Numbered from the stretch's first letter, positions 15,815-23,382 are shown. The stretch: DNA of 64,000 bases from DATKSS01 sp035468355 (GCA_035468355.1 DATITA010000142.1:1-64000), one strand, 5' to 3'. Notes: generated by a model not told the origin, from the letters alone. Program-made: numbers and translations.

Positions 15815-16866
15815 AGGGCGGCGAGGTAGATCTCGAGCAGGTCCTTTTCTGAGTGCTTGCCGGCGAGCTCTGAGGCGGCCCGCCGCAGCTCGGGCTCGCC
15901 GATTTCGTAGGCGCCTATGTGCCGCGGCAGCTCCAGGGATCCGATCAGGCCCTGGACGGCGTCGGCGGGGTTCGAACCCATCGATGCTTCGAGCGCGGCC
16001 ATGCGCTCCGGCCGCCGAATCGCCAGGTAGCGCATCACGTGCGGCAGCATCAGGCACGAGGTCACGCCGTGGGGGATGCCGTGACGCGCTCCGATCTGCT
16101 TGCCCATCACGTGGCTCAAGCCTCCGGCTGACTGACCCGGGAGCGTGAAAGAGAACCACGCGGCCAACTGGTTCTCGGTCCGGATCTCGACGTCTTCCGG
16201 CGCGGCCTTGGCGCGCGGCAGCGAGTCGAACAGGCGGCGGATCGCCTCCAGCGCCATCACGTCCGAAAACGGGTGCTCGCCCTCGGCGAGGAATCCTTCG
16301 ACGGCGTGGTCCAAGGCCCGGATACCGGTCGACAGCCACAGCTGCATCGGCGTGCCGAGTGTCAGCGCCGCGTCGTAGATGACGCAGTCAGCGAGCAGGC
16401 GCGGGTCTCGCATCCCCGCCTTGTCGCCGGCTTCGTTCGTATAGCCGGCGCCGCCGGCCAGCTCGGCGGCAGACAGCGTGGTGGGGATGGCGACGTGGGG
16501 GAGACCGTGCTCGGCGTGGCCGTGGTGGTCGACCAGCCGAACCGCCAGCATCTTGGCTGCATCGATCGCGCTGCCGCCCCCAAAGCTCACCACGCCGTCC
16601 ACCTCGGCGCCGGCGGCTTCCTTCAACGCGGAGTCGACCTCGGCGAGCGGCGCGTGCTGGCTCACCGTGACGGTGACGACGACCTCCGCGTCGCCGGCCG
16701 CGCCGCTCACGGCCTCCACCGAGCGCTCCTCCGCCAGCAGGGAGCGAGTGGTCACCATGGCCACGCGCCGCGCCCTCAACCGAGCCAGGTCCGGCCCCAG
16801 CTGGGCGAGCGAGCCCCGGCCCCAGTGAATGACGCGAGGGTTGGAGTAGACGAAGTCGCCGTTCAC
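15811..16866 (-). CDS. Maleylacetate reductase (iron-containing alcohol dehydrogenase family)
   Basis: 351 residues from GTG 16866. The N-terminal NAD(P) domain has FGGGSAIDAAKMLA (about 94-107) and AIPTTLSAAELAG; the helical domain has STGIRALDHAVEGFLA, GLSHVMGKQIGARHGIPHGVTSCLMLPHVMRY. The SAAELAGGAGYTNE and GIPHG blocks are typical of maleylacetate reductases, which reduce maleylacetate to 3-oxoadipate in the (hydroxy)quinol and chloroaromatic pathways. It lies head-to-tail against the plus-strand catabolic run (4-nt overlap) and diverges from the carboxylesterase gene. It gives the strongest hint that the island handles aromatic rings. Confidence 0.87.
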   Translation of the reverse strand: MNGDFVYSNPRVIHWGRGSLAQLGPDLARLRARRVAMVTTRSLLAEERSVEAVSGAAGDAEVVVTVTVSQHAPLAEVDSALKEAAGAEVDGVVSFGGGSAIDAAKMLAVRLVDHHGHAEHGLPHVAIPTTLSAAELAGGAGYTNEAGDKAGMRDPRLLADCVIYDAALTLGTPMQLWLSTGIRALDHAVEGFLAEGEHPFSDVMALEAIRRLFDSLPRAKAAPEDVEIRTENQLAAWFSFTLPGQSAGGLSHVMGKQIGARHGIPHGVTSCLMLPHVMRYLAIRRPERMAALEASMGSNPADAVQGLIGSLELPRHIGAYEIGEPELRRAASELAGKHSEKDLLEIYLAAL

Positions 16867-16889
16867 CTCGTCGTCATACTACGGACGAA

Positions 16890-17516
16890 GTGTCCATCGC
16901 CCACGGTCAGAGGGTGCTGCGAGCCGGCGAACCGCTCGAGTCCGCTCGCGCAGCGATGATCCTGGTCCATGGTCGGGGCGCCTCGGCCGAGGACATCATG
17001 ACCGTCGGCGCAGAGCTGCAGCAGCCTGGATTCGCCTACCTCGCGCCGCAGGCCGCAGGCAACGCCTGGTACCCAAACCCCTTCACCGCTCCCCTCGTTT
17101 CCAATGAGCCGTACCTGGGCGCAGCGCTCGACATGCTGGCCGGCCTGGTGATGGAGGTTGAGGCGAGCGTCCCCGCCACGCGCATCGTCTTGTTGGGGTT
17201 TTCGCAAGGGGCATGCCTTTCGCTCGAGTTCGCGGCGCGCAACGCCCGTCGTTACGCCGCCGTCATCGGGCTGAGCGGCGGTCTGATCGGCCCAGATGGG
17301 ACGCCGCGCGACTATCCCGGCGACTTCGCGGGCACGCCGGTCTTCTTGGGCTGCAGCGACGTCGACCCGCACATCCCCAAGGAGCGCGTGATCGAAAGCG
17401 GCGCCGTTCTCGAGCTCCTGGGCGCGAACGTCACGGTGCGGCTCTACCCGGGGATGGCGCACACCGTGAGCCTCGACGAGATCACCGAAGTCCAGGCCAT
17501 CCTCGACAAGATCTAG
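16890..17516 (+). CDS. Phospholipase/carboxylesterase-type alpha/beta hydrolase
   Basis: 208 residues from GTG 16890. Signature elements are MILVHGRGASAEDI (oxyanion strand), LLGFSQGACLSLEFA with the nucleophilic Ser in GFSQG, the acid Asp in GCSDVDPHIP and the His in GMAHTVS. This is the abhydrolase_2 group of small cytosolic esterases that hydrolyse short acyl or aryl esters. It is divergent from maleylacetate reductase by about 23 bases, so both could be controlled together; in aromatic pathways such an enzyme might open an ester or lactone. The substrate is not determinable. Confidence 0.87.
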   Translation: MSIAHGQRVLRAGEPLESARAAMILVHGRGASAEDIMTVGAELQQPGFAYLAPQAAGNAWYPNPFTAPLVSNEPYLGAALDMLAGLVMEVEASVPATRIVLLGFSQGACLSLEFAARNARRYAAVIGLSGGLIGPDGTPRDYPGDFAGTPVFLGCSDVDPHIPKERVIESGAVLELLGANVTVRLYPGMAHTVSLDEITEVQAILDKI

Positions 17517-17536
17517 CCTCCCGCGAAGCGGCGAGC

Positions 17537-17857
17537 CTAGGCCTTCTTCTCGGCCTCTTCGCCCTCTTCGCCGAGCTTGACGATGTCGCCGTCCTTGAAA
17601 AGGACCTCTTTCATGACCGCGCGCCACTTTGGCTTGCGGCGCGAGAGAAACTCCAGCGCCATCGCAAAGTGCTTGAACTCCTCCTGCTGCGCGTCCTTCA
17701 TGATCGCTTTCGCCTGGGGGTCACGCTCGAGTGACATACGCTGCTCGTACCAGCCGATCGCTTCCGCCTCTTCTTGAAGCGACGCGGCCATCCGCGCGAA
17801 GGTCCGTATCTCCTGGCTCAGCTCGTCCGGCGGTTCGTGGTACTGCTCAGTTCCCAT
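17537..17857 (-). CDS. Encapsulated-ferritin-like (EncFtn family) protein, 106 aa
   Basis: Starts at ATG 17857. It resembles EncFtn, the half-ferritin stored inside encapsulin shells in Rhodospirillum and others: a helix with EEAEAIGWYEQRMSLERD, then a second helix with QQEEFKHFAMALEFL, followed by KWRAVMKEVLF. The Glu in LQEEAEA, the Glu of QQEE and the following His (EEFKH) match the family's EE and ExxH iron ligands. Known members form an annular decamer with ferroxidase sites between dimers. The usual C-terminal encapsulin-targeting peptide (LTVGSL-like) is not seen; the tail is EEGEEAEKKA. No encapsulin gene is adjacent. Identification is from recalled pattern similarity. Confidence 0.75.
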   Translation of the reverse strand: MGTEQYHEPPDELSQEIRTFARMAASLQEEAEAIGWYEQRMSLERDPQAKAIMKDAQQEEFKHFAMALEFLSRRKPKWRAVMKEVLFKDGDIVKLGEEGEEAEKKA

Positions 17858-17936
17858 TGTTCCTCAACCGTACCGGGTTGGGGAGCTTGGCGGCAGCCTG
17901 GCGCAGGGATTCGAGCTCCACTATCGTGTTTGCGAG

Positions 17937-18335
17937 ATGACCATGAAACTGGTGACGGTGGCGCAGATGACGGTGCGTGTGAGCGGCATCGCGCTCCTCA
18001 TTCTTGGAGTGATCTTCTGGACCGGCAACCTCGATTCGCTCCACCTGCTCCACATCCTGCTTGGGCTGCTTCTGGTCCTTGGCCTGTGGACGCTGGCGCT
18101 GATCGCGATCCGGGCCCAGGTCGCGGTCGGGATTGCGGTGCTGGCGCTGGCCTGGGGAGTGATCGCGCCGGCGCTGGGACTCACCCAGGTGAACCTGCTT
18201 CCGGGCGGCTGGCACTGGGTGATCCAGGTGCTCCACCTCCTGGTGGGCGTGGGCGCCATAGGCATCGCCGAGGCGCTCGGGGCGGGTATCAAGCGCTCCG
18301 GTAGGGCAGCGGCTCCCGGCTCTCGAGCAGCGTGA
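17937..18335 (+). CDS. Small integral membrane protein, four predicted spans, 132 aa
   Basis: ATG 17937 (or ATG 17943) begins a protein of four hydrophobic segments: VSGIALLILGVIFWTG, LLHILLGLLLVLGLWTLALIAI, VGIAVLALAWGVIAPALG and WVIQVLHLLVGVGAIGIAEAL. Charged residues are confined to the ends. No family was recognised beyond small hydrophobic transporter-like or DUF-type proteins. It is divergent from the EncFtn-like gene with about 80 bp between and is followed 15 bp later by a methyltransferase gene on the same strand, so co-transcription with it is likely. Confidence 0.6.
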   Translation: MTMKLVTVAQMTVRVSGIALLILGVIFWTGNLDSLHLLHILLGLLLVLGLWTLALIAIRAQVAVGIAVLALAWGVIAPALGLTQVNLLPGGWHWVIQVLHLLVGVGAIGIAEALGAGIKRSGRAAAPGSRAA

Positions 18336-18350
18336 GGTAGCCGAGCCGCA

Positions 18351-18878
18351 TTGGACCAGTCGGACCTGGTCGCCTTGCTGCGCGACGGGATCCCGGAGGG
18401 TGGAGGGCGGTGGGCAGATCTGGGCGCCGGCGCTGGCGCGTTCACCCTGGCTCTCGCCGAGCTCCTCGGCCCTGGATCTCACATCACCGCGGTCGACAGG
18501 GACGGGCGGGCCATGCGGGACCTGGTCGACGAGATGGGGAAGAGGTGTCGCGAGGTTGCGGTCGAGGTGAAGGTCGCCGACTTCACGCGTCCGCTCGACC
18601 TGGCGGATCTCGACGGGATCGTGATGGCGAACTCACTGCATTTCGTGCGCGAGAAGGAACCGGTTCTGGAATCGGTGCGCGCGATGCTCCGTCCACAAGG
18701 CAGGCTCATCGTCGTCGAGTACGGGACCGACCACGGCAACCCGTGGGTGCCACATCCATTCTCTTACGGGAGGTGGGAGCTGATGGCGGCCCGGGCGGGG
18801 TTCTCGAGGACGCGCCTCCTGAGAACCATCCCGAGCCGCCACCTCGGCAGCATGTACTCCGCGGTGAGTGAGGCTTAG
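18351..18878 (+). CDS. Class I SAM-dependent methyltransferase, 175 aa
   Basis: Starts at TTG 18351, 15 bases after the membrane-protein stop. Motif I is WADLGAGAGAFTLALAELLG (about 21-40), an acidic residue ends strand 2 (ITAVDRDGRAM), motif II/III are in VADFTRPLDLADLDGIVMANSLHF and the post-motif strand is GRLIVVEYGTD. The short size, without a substrate-binding insertion, resembles small UbiE/COQ5-like methyltransferases. It is in a likely operon with the membrane protein. Substrate unknown. Its end overlaps the convergent gene 18875-19294 by four bases. Confidence 0.85.
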   Translation: MDQSDLVALLRDGIPEGGGRWADLGAGAGAFTLALAELLGPGSHITAVDRDGRAMRDLVDEMGKRCREVAVEVKVADFTRPLDLADLDGIVMANSLHFVREKEPVLESVRAMLRPQGRLIVVEYGTDHGNPWVPHPFSYGRWELMAARAGFSRTRLLRTIPSRHLGSMYSAVSEA

Positions 18879-19294
18879 AAGACCTGCGACTGCGATTCGG
18901 CTGCAGACGGGTGCTCGCGGCGCCCGTGGCGCCGGCGCCACGCACGGCCGATCATCACTCCGCGCTCGCCGCCCGAACGGCCGCCGCCGCCGGCGTTGAA
19001 GCGCTTGGTCACGCCGCCGAGCCTGGCGCCCCACGTGACGAACTTGTGGAAGCGCTCCTCGGCCTCCTGGGCGATGCCGATCCTCTGGCCGCGCGTCTCC
19101 TCGCGGAAGCGCGCGATGCGCCCGGCCGCCGCGCCCTCCTTCTCCTCGGGACTGGAGCCCACGTTGAGCTCGGGCAGGGCTCCGAGGACGACGACCTGGT
19201 CATCCTCAACCGTCACTTCCACCCCCGTGAACCAGCCGTCCGGGAGCCTTCCGGCAAACCAACCTTTGATCGAGTCCAACTCTTTTTGATCCAT
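18875..19294 (-). CDS. Conserved hypothetical protein, 139 aa
   Basis: ATG 19294 starts a protein beginning MDQKELDSIKGWFAGRLPDG, with a beta-rich region (FTGVEVTVEDDQVVVLGALPE), a helix rich in Glu/Arg (EEKEGAAAGRIARFREETRG, IAQEAEERFHKFVTWGARLGG) and a low-complexity Gly/Arg tail. I recall similar proteins in Actinobacteria and Chloroflexi but no assigned role. The basic tail (RAWRRRHGRREHP) could bind nucleic acid; this is speculative. The gene is divergent from the ABC exporter across a 63-bp AT-rich gap holding TTAC/GTAA dyads. Confidence 0.6.
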   Translation of the reverse strand: MDQKELDSIKGWFAGRLPDGWFTGVEVTVEDDQVVVLGALPELNVGSSPEEKEGAAAGRIARFREETRGQRIGIAQEAEERFHKFVTWGARLGGVTKRFNAGGGGRSGGERGVMIGRAWRRRHGRREHPSAAESQSQVF

Positions 19295-19297
19295 GCG

Positions 19298-19316
19298 TTA
19301 CATAATTACACCGTAA
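19298..19316. promoter_or_regulatory. Divergent promoter region with TTAC/GTAA dyad
   Basis: TTACACCGTAA (19306-19316) is a TTAC-N3-GTAA dyad, with another TTAC at 19298-19301, in an AT-rich gap between divergent start codons at 19294 and 19358. TetR- or MarR-type operators often look like this; no adjacent regulator gene supports it. Confidence 0.35.
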
Positions 19317-19357
19317 TGGATGCCGTGTCAAGAAGGTTTTCGTAAAGTGCCCAAGAC

Positions 19358-21475
19358 ATGGGGATGATGCCGCCCGGCTCGCATGGACCGGTGATTTGGT
19401 GGGGAGGCTGGGGCGGACGCAGGCGCAAGCCGGACAGCGGGCAGGCCAATAGCGGCCTCACCGGCGACCCTACGCTCGAGCCGCCTCAGCAGCCCGAAGG
19501 CCCCAAGGACCTTCGCGGACGCTGGGAGAGCCTGAAGCAGTCGGTGAAGGGCACGACCGCGGCCCTGCCGCAGGTGCTTCACCTGGTTTGGGAGGCGAGC
19601 CGACCGACCACCATCGGTCTGTTCACCACCACCGCTCTGGCCGGTTTGGTGCCCGTCGTATCAGCCGGCATCTCGATGATGCTGATCAACGCGGTCGTCA
19701 AGGGCCTTGTCATCACGCAGACCCACGGCCCCGACCGCATCGTCTTGAACACCCTCGGGGTGCCATGGCTACCCGCCATGGGCTTCTCGGTCGTGGGGAT
19801 GATCATCTTCATCGCGGTTCTGCAGCTGGTGGTCTTCGTGGTCAGCGCGCTGTTGAACACGCTGCGCAACATCAGCCAGCAGCTGCTGCAGAACTCGGTC
19901 TCGATGCGGATCCAGCTATTGGTGATGGAGAAGGCCGCGTCGCTCGATCTGCAGTTCTACGAGGACCCGGCATCGTATGACCTGCTGCGCCGGGCGCAAA
20001 ACGATTCCATCAACCGCCCGGTCCTGATGATCGCGACCGTTTTTGGTCTCTTCCAGACCATATTGACCTTCGTCACGATGATCGGGGCGCTGGTCGTGAT
20101 CAGCCCGGTGCTCGCGGCCATCTCGCTGGTCTCGCCCGTGCCGGCTTTCATCGCCGACACGCGATACGGCTGGCGCGGCTACAACATCGCCCGTTGGGGC
20201 TCCCGGCTGCTGCGTCGGATGAACTACATGGTCACTTTGGTGACGACCGACTCGTTCGCCAAGGAGGTCAAGCTCTTCGGGCTCGGCGGGTACTTCATCG
20301 AGCGCTACCGGCTGATCGCCCAGGCCTTTTACGACAGCCAGCGGTCCCAGGTCACGCGACGGTACATGACGGGTTTCGCCCTGGGCAACCTGAGCACGCT
20401 CGTGACCTCCGTGACCTATGTGTACGTGGCGCTTCTGGCCGTCGCCGGGCGGCTGACCGTCGGCCACCTCAGCTTCTACACGCAGGCGGCCATGTCGGTG
20501 CAGAGCTCGATCCAGAGCATCCTTAGCGGCTTCTCCGGGATGTACGAGCACAACCTTTACCTGAACAATCTCTACGAGCTCCTGGCGAAGGAGCCGTCGA
20601 TGGCGCCGCCGGCGCATGCGACGCCGGTGCCTGAGCACCTGCGAGGCGAGATCCGGTTCGAGCATGTCGGCTTCGCGTACCCCGGCGCGGAGGCGAACGC
20701 GCTGACCGACCTCAGCTTCACGGTGAAGGCGGGGGAGACGCTGGCCGTGGTCGGGCGAAACGGGGCGGGCAAAACGACCCTCTTCAAGCTGATCTGCCGG
20801 CTGTACGACCCCAATGAAGGCCGGATCCGCATCGACGGTATCGACATCCGGGACTTCGAGCCCGACGAGCTCCGCAGGCGGATCGGGGCGATGTTCCAGG
20901 ATTACGTCGACTACCAGGCGACCGCGGCAGAGAACATCGGGCTCGGCAATGTGCCGGAGATCGCCGACAGAGAAGCGGTGATCAGCGCCAGCAAGCAGGC
21001 AGGCTCAGACGAGCTCATCTCGACGCTGCCCGCAGGCTATGACACGGCGCTTGGAAAGTGGTTTGACGCCGGGGTCAACCTCTCGGGAGGCGAATGGCAG
21101 AAGGTTGCGCTTGCCCGTTCGTTCATGCGCGACGACGCCAAGATCCTGCTGCTCGACGAGCCGACGTCAGCCCTGGACGCGCAGGCCGAGTACGACCTCT
21201 TCGAGCGCCTGCGCTCGCTCACCCGCGGCAGGACGGCGGTCTACATCTCGCACCGCTTCTCGACGGTGCGGCGCGCGGACCGCATCGTGTTCCTGGAGCA
21301 TGGGCGCCTGGTCGAGGAGGGGACGCACCGGGAGCTGATGAGGTTGGACGGGCGCTATGCGCGGCTGTTCAGGATGCAGGCGTCGGCTTACACCGGCGAG
21401 GACGTCGAGCTTCTCCCCGACGGGGAGGACGGCGCAGCAGGCCAACCGGCCGGCCGGGTCGAGCGGGAGACGTGA
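19358..21475 (+). CDS. ABC transporter, fused permease and ATP-binding protein
   Basis: 705 residues from ATG 19358. After a 70-residue Gly/Pro-rich cytoplasmic lead, six membrane spans occupy about 85-390. The nucleotide-binding domain starts near 430 (IRFEHVGFAYPGA) with Walker A VGRNGAGKTTL, Q-loop MFQDYVDYQATAAENI, signature LSGGEWQKVALARSF, Walker B ILLLDEPTSALDA and H-loop YISHRFSTV. This is a homodimeric type-IV exporter half-transporter, like lipid A/MsbA or drug exporters. The NLSGGEW signature carries Trp in place of the usual Gln, as in some peptide/lipid exporters of high-GC Gram-positive relatives. Cargo is unknown; the gene is monocistronic. Confidence 0.93.
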   Translation: MGMMPPGSHGPVIWWGGWGGRRRKPDSGQANSGLTGDPTLEPPQQPEGPKDLRGRWESLKQSVKGTTAALPQVLHLVWEASRPTTIGLFTTTALAGLVPVVSAGISMMLINAVVKGLVITQTHGPDRIVLNTLGVPWLPAMGFSVVGMIIFIAVLQLVVFVVSALLNTLRNISQQLLQNSVSMRIQLLVMEKAASLDLQFYEDPASYDLLRRAQNDSINRPVLMIATVFGLFQTILTFVTMIGALVVISPVLAAISLVSPVPAFIADTRYGWRGYNIARWGSRLLRRMNYMVTLVTTDSFAKEVKLFGLGGYFIERYRLIAQAFYDSQRSQVTRRYMTGFALGNLSTLVTSVTYVYVALLAVAGRLTVGHLSFYTQAAMSVQSSIQSILSGFSGMYEHNLYLNNLYELLAKEPSMAPPAHATPVPEHLRGEIRFEHVGFAYPGAEANALTDLSFTVKAGETLAVVGRNGAGKTTLFKLICRLYDPNEGRIRIDGIDIRDFEPDELRRRIGAMFQDYVDYQATAAENIGLGNVPEIADREAVISASKQAGSDELISTLPAGYDTALGKWFDAGVNLSGGEWQKVALARSFMRDDAKILLLDEPTSALDAQAEYDLFERLRSLTRGRTAVYISHRFSTVRRADRIVFLEHGRLVEEGTHRELMRLDGRYARLFRMQASAYTGEDVELLPDGEDGAAGQPAGRVERET

Positions 21476-21485
21476 GCCCGGGGCG

Positions 21486-21653
21486 CTACGCCCGCAGGCC
21501 GCTGGGGTTCATCTGAAGGACGCGCACGGCTCGGCCGCGCATCCGGTCGCATCGCCAGCAGAAGACCACGGAGTCGATCCCCCCGGGCAGAATCCCCTTC
21601 AGCAGTACCTCGCGCTCTCGTTGGTGGAAGAACCAGCAGATAAAAAAGTTCAT
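21486..21653 (-). CDS. Possible small protein, 55 aa, unrecognised
   Basis: A frame from ATG 21653 to TAG 21486 encodes MNFFICWFFHQREREVLLKG and continues with a CWRCDRMRGRAVRVL segment bearing a CxxC pair. The composition looks protein-like rather than antisense of a known gene, and the gap between flanking genes would otherwise be 290 bp without a gene. There is no clear SD, so this is tentative. Confidence 0.3.
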   Translation of the reverse strand: MNFFICWFFHQREREVLLKGILPGGIDSVVFCWRCDRMRGRAVRVLQMNPSGLRA

Positions 21654-21764
21654 GGAGCTTGAAGAACCTATCACGGGGGCGCCGACAATTCACCGGAATT
21701 GCGGTTAAGACTTGGTCAAAGGGCGCGCGAGCCCGTCACCAGCCCGGTATTCCGCTCCCACCCG

Positions 21765-22109
21765 CTACGGCGTGGCGGCTCCCTCCAGCTTCGCTGCCAG
21801 GATGAAGTCGTTCTCGGTCAGGCCCTCCGCGGCATGAGTCCAGAGCCGCACGGCGAGGGAGCCGTAGGACAGGAGGAGGTCGGGGTGGTGACCCTCCGCC
21901 TCGGCCGCGGATGCGAATCGGTTGACGAGATCGACGCCTGGCAGAAAGCCTTTGAACCTGTAGCTCCGGGTCAGCTCGAGGTGGCCGCCGGCCTCATCGA
22001 CGGACCAGGCCGGTAGGTCTGCCAGGAGGCGAGCGGCCTCGTCGCGGGAAAGGGCCGGGGTGCCGGGTTTGCAGACCACGCAGTGGCGCTCCGCCAGGGG
22101 TGTGGCCAT
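21765..22109 (-). CDS. phhB: Pterin-4-alpha-carbinolamine dehydratase (PCD/DCoH)
   Basis: 114 residues from ATG 22109. The family signature is complete: ALSRDEAARLLADLPAWSVD, LTRSYRFKGFLPGVDLVNR, EAEGHHPDLLLSYGSLAVRLWTH with the catalytic His pair HHPD, and GLTENDFILAAKLE. The enzyme dehydrates 4a-hydroxytetrahydrobiopterin, recycling the cofactor of aromatic amino acid hydroxylases; bacterial copies without a hydroxylase are also associated with molybdopterin metabolism. No hydroxylase gene is nearby. The gene is alone on the minus strand, ahead of two plus-strand tRNAs. Confidence 0.93.
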   Translation of the reverse strand: MATPLAERHCVVCKPGTPALSRDEAARLLADLPAWSVDEAGGHLELTRSYRFKGFLPGVDLVNRFASAAEAEGHHPDLLLSYGSLAVRLWTHAAEGLTENDFILAAKLEGAATP

Positions 22110-22153
22110 CTCGATGACGATCGTACGGCGCTGGGTAGAATGATTGCTCCCGC

Positions 22154-22228
22154 GGGCGGCTAGCTCAGTGGGAGAGCGCTCGCCTCACACGCGAGAGGTC
22201 ATTGGTTCAAACCCAATGCCGCCCACCA
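22154..22228 (+). tRNA. tRNA-Val (CAC anticodon)
   Basis: Acceptor GGGCGGC (22154-22160) pairs with GCCGCCC (22218-22224); D-arm AGCTCAGTGGGAGAGCG; anticodon stem CTCGC/GCGAG with loop CTCACAC and anticodon CAC at 22186-22188; T-arm TTGGTTCAAACCCAA; encoded CCA 22226-22228. Confidence 0.95.
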
Positions 22229-22235
22229 GTCTCGT

Positions 22236-22309
22236 GGCCCCGTCGTCTAGTGGACTAGGACGCAGCCCTCTCAAGGCTGAGATCGCGGGTTCGAATCCCG
22301 CCGGGGCTA
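22236..22309 (+). tRNA. tRNA-Glu (CTC anticodon)
   Basis: Acceptor GGCCCCG (22236-22242) with CGGGGCT (22302-22308); anticodon stem CAGCC/GGCTG around loop CTCTCAA, anticodon CTC at 22270-22272; T-arm CGGGTTCGAATCCCG. CCA is not encoded. It follows tRNA-Val by 7 bp, so both are likely one transcript. The last 19 bases recur at 22539-22557. Confidence 0.95.
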
Positions 22310-22538
22310 CTTCTGCCGCCGGGCTCCCCTGCGACCTGACTACGACGTACTTCGCGTAACGTCAACGCTTGCCTTACGTTCTCGCGCTTGTGCAAGCTCA
22401 AGCTCAAGGCTTCTTCGCAGGATCGATCCCGGGTGGCCTCTAGCCGGTATCGCTGAGTCAGATAACACCGGCCGCCACCGTAGCTATTGCCCACCAGATC
22501 TGTCACCGGAAGCTCAAGCGCGGTTTCGTAAGTGTCGC

Positions 22539-22557
22539 TCGAATCGCGCCGGGGCTA
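22539..22557 (+). repeat. Duplicated 3' end of tRNA-Glu (possible att site)
   Basis: The last 19 bases of the tRNA-Glu gene (22291-22309) recur here with one mismatch, 248 bp downstream, in the same orientation. Such direct repeats of a tRNA 3' end usually mark the ends of an integrated element. The 230 bp between hold no recognisable gene, and the toxin-antitoxin pair begins 44 bp further on. Confidence 0.6.
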
Positions 22558-22600
22558 ACTACACCTCCACGGCGCAATGGTGTAGTAGTAGCATGCCGGC

Positions 22601-22918
22601 ATGGCCACCTCAGCGGATGACAGTGAGCTCGACGTCAAGACGGCGGCTCGGATTTCGGGGCGCACCGCGGAAACCATCCGGCGATGGGTGTGGTCCGGCC
22701 GCTTGCCCGCCCGCAAGAGCGGCAACCGCCTGTTGGTCAAGCGCGCCGACGTAGAGCACATCGCGGGTGGTTCACAAACCCTCTCGCTCGGCGAGTGGCT
22801 GGCCATGGCTGAGCACGAGCTCCGACGACACAGGGGTCCATACCGATCGGCCGCCGACCTCGTGATCGAGGAACGGCGTCGGCGTGCAGATGAGGTCGCC
22901 GGCCATCGCAGTCGTTGA
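22601..22918 (+). CDS. Antitoxin-like excisionase-type HTH protein, 105 aa
   Basis: ATG 22601. Residues 8-60 form a MerR/excisionase-type winged helix (LDVKTAARISGRTAETIRRW, VWSGRLPARKSGNRLLVKRADVEHI), and the rest is a charged helical tail (GEWLAMAEHELRRHRG, VIEERRRRADEVAGH) of the kind that wraps a toxin. Its stop lies inside the PIN-domain gene, an overlap of 29 bases, so the pair is translationally coupled. Canonical VapB antitoxins have AbrB, RHH or Phd folds; an excisionase-like fold paired with a PIN protein is less common. It likely autoregulates the operon. Confidence 0.78.
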   Translation: MATSADDSELDVKTAARISGRTAETIRRWVWSGRLPARKSGNRLLVKRADVEHIAGGSQTLSLGEWLAMAEHELRRHRGPYRSAADLVIEERRRRADEVAGHRSR

Positions 22919-23324
22919 CGCAAGCGTGGCCATCGACTGGGTCGCTCCAGGCGCCGATCCGGCCTCTCCAGCGATACGAACGCTTGCCCGATTCGTACGC
23001 TCCGGCGAAGTGGTCCTTGCTCCAGAGTTGCTGTTCGTGGAGTGCGCGAGCGTCCTGGTGTCCGGCATTCGCCGGCGCAGGTGGAGCGGAGCGGCCGCCG
23101 ACAATGCCTACGCCAACCTTTTGCGCCTTCCGCTGCAGACCGTGCCTGACCGGCGTCACCTGGACCGAGCCTGGGAGCTTTCGCGACGGTATGACAACCA
23201 TCCCGTCTACGACATGCTGTACGCGGCCACGGCCGAAGCTACTAGGCATCAGCTCTTCACGAGCGACGAGACGCTGCTTGGGCGGCTGGGCCACCTCGGC
23301 TGGGTCGTGCGCCCAACGATCTGA
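22890..23324 (+). CDS. vapC: PIN-domain ribonuclease toxin (VapC-like)
   Basis: 144 residues from ATG 22890 (GTG 22884 possible). The PIN acidic set is visible: Asp in AIAVVDASVAIDW, Glu in LLFVECASVLV, Asp in NHPVYDMLYAATA and Asp in LFTSDETLLGRL. These coordinate Mg for single-strand RNA cleavage in VapC toxins, which typically cut tRNA or rRNA. It overlaps the upstream HTH gene, the usual antitoxin-first order. Location next to a duplicated tRNA-Glu end suggests arrival with a small mobile element. Confidence 0.85.
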   Translation: MRSPAIAVVDASVAIDWVAPGADPASPAIRTLARFVRSGEVVLAPELLFVECASVLVSGIRRRRWSGAAADNAYANLLRLPLQTVPDRRHLDRAWELSRRYDNHPVYDMLYAATAEATRHQLFTSDETLLGRLGHLGWVVRPTI

Positions 23325-23382
23325 CGCCTCCCACGAGATGCCGGGTTCGTACCCTACGATCGACTCGGATCGTTGTTCATCC

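Noticed and set aside
22255..22506. Integrase fragment between the tRNA-Glu and its duplicated end
   Set aside because: The minus-strand frame reads through the tRNA gene and has no integrase residues (R..HxxR..Y).
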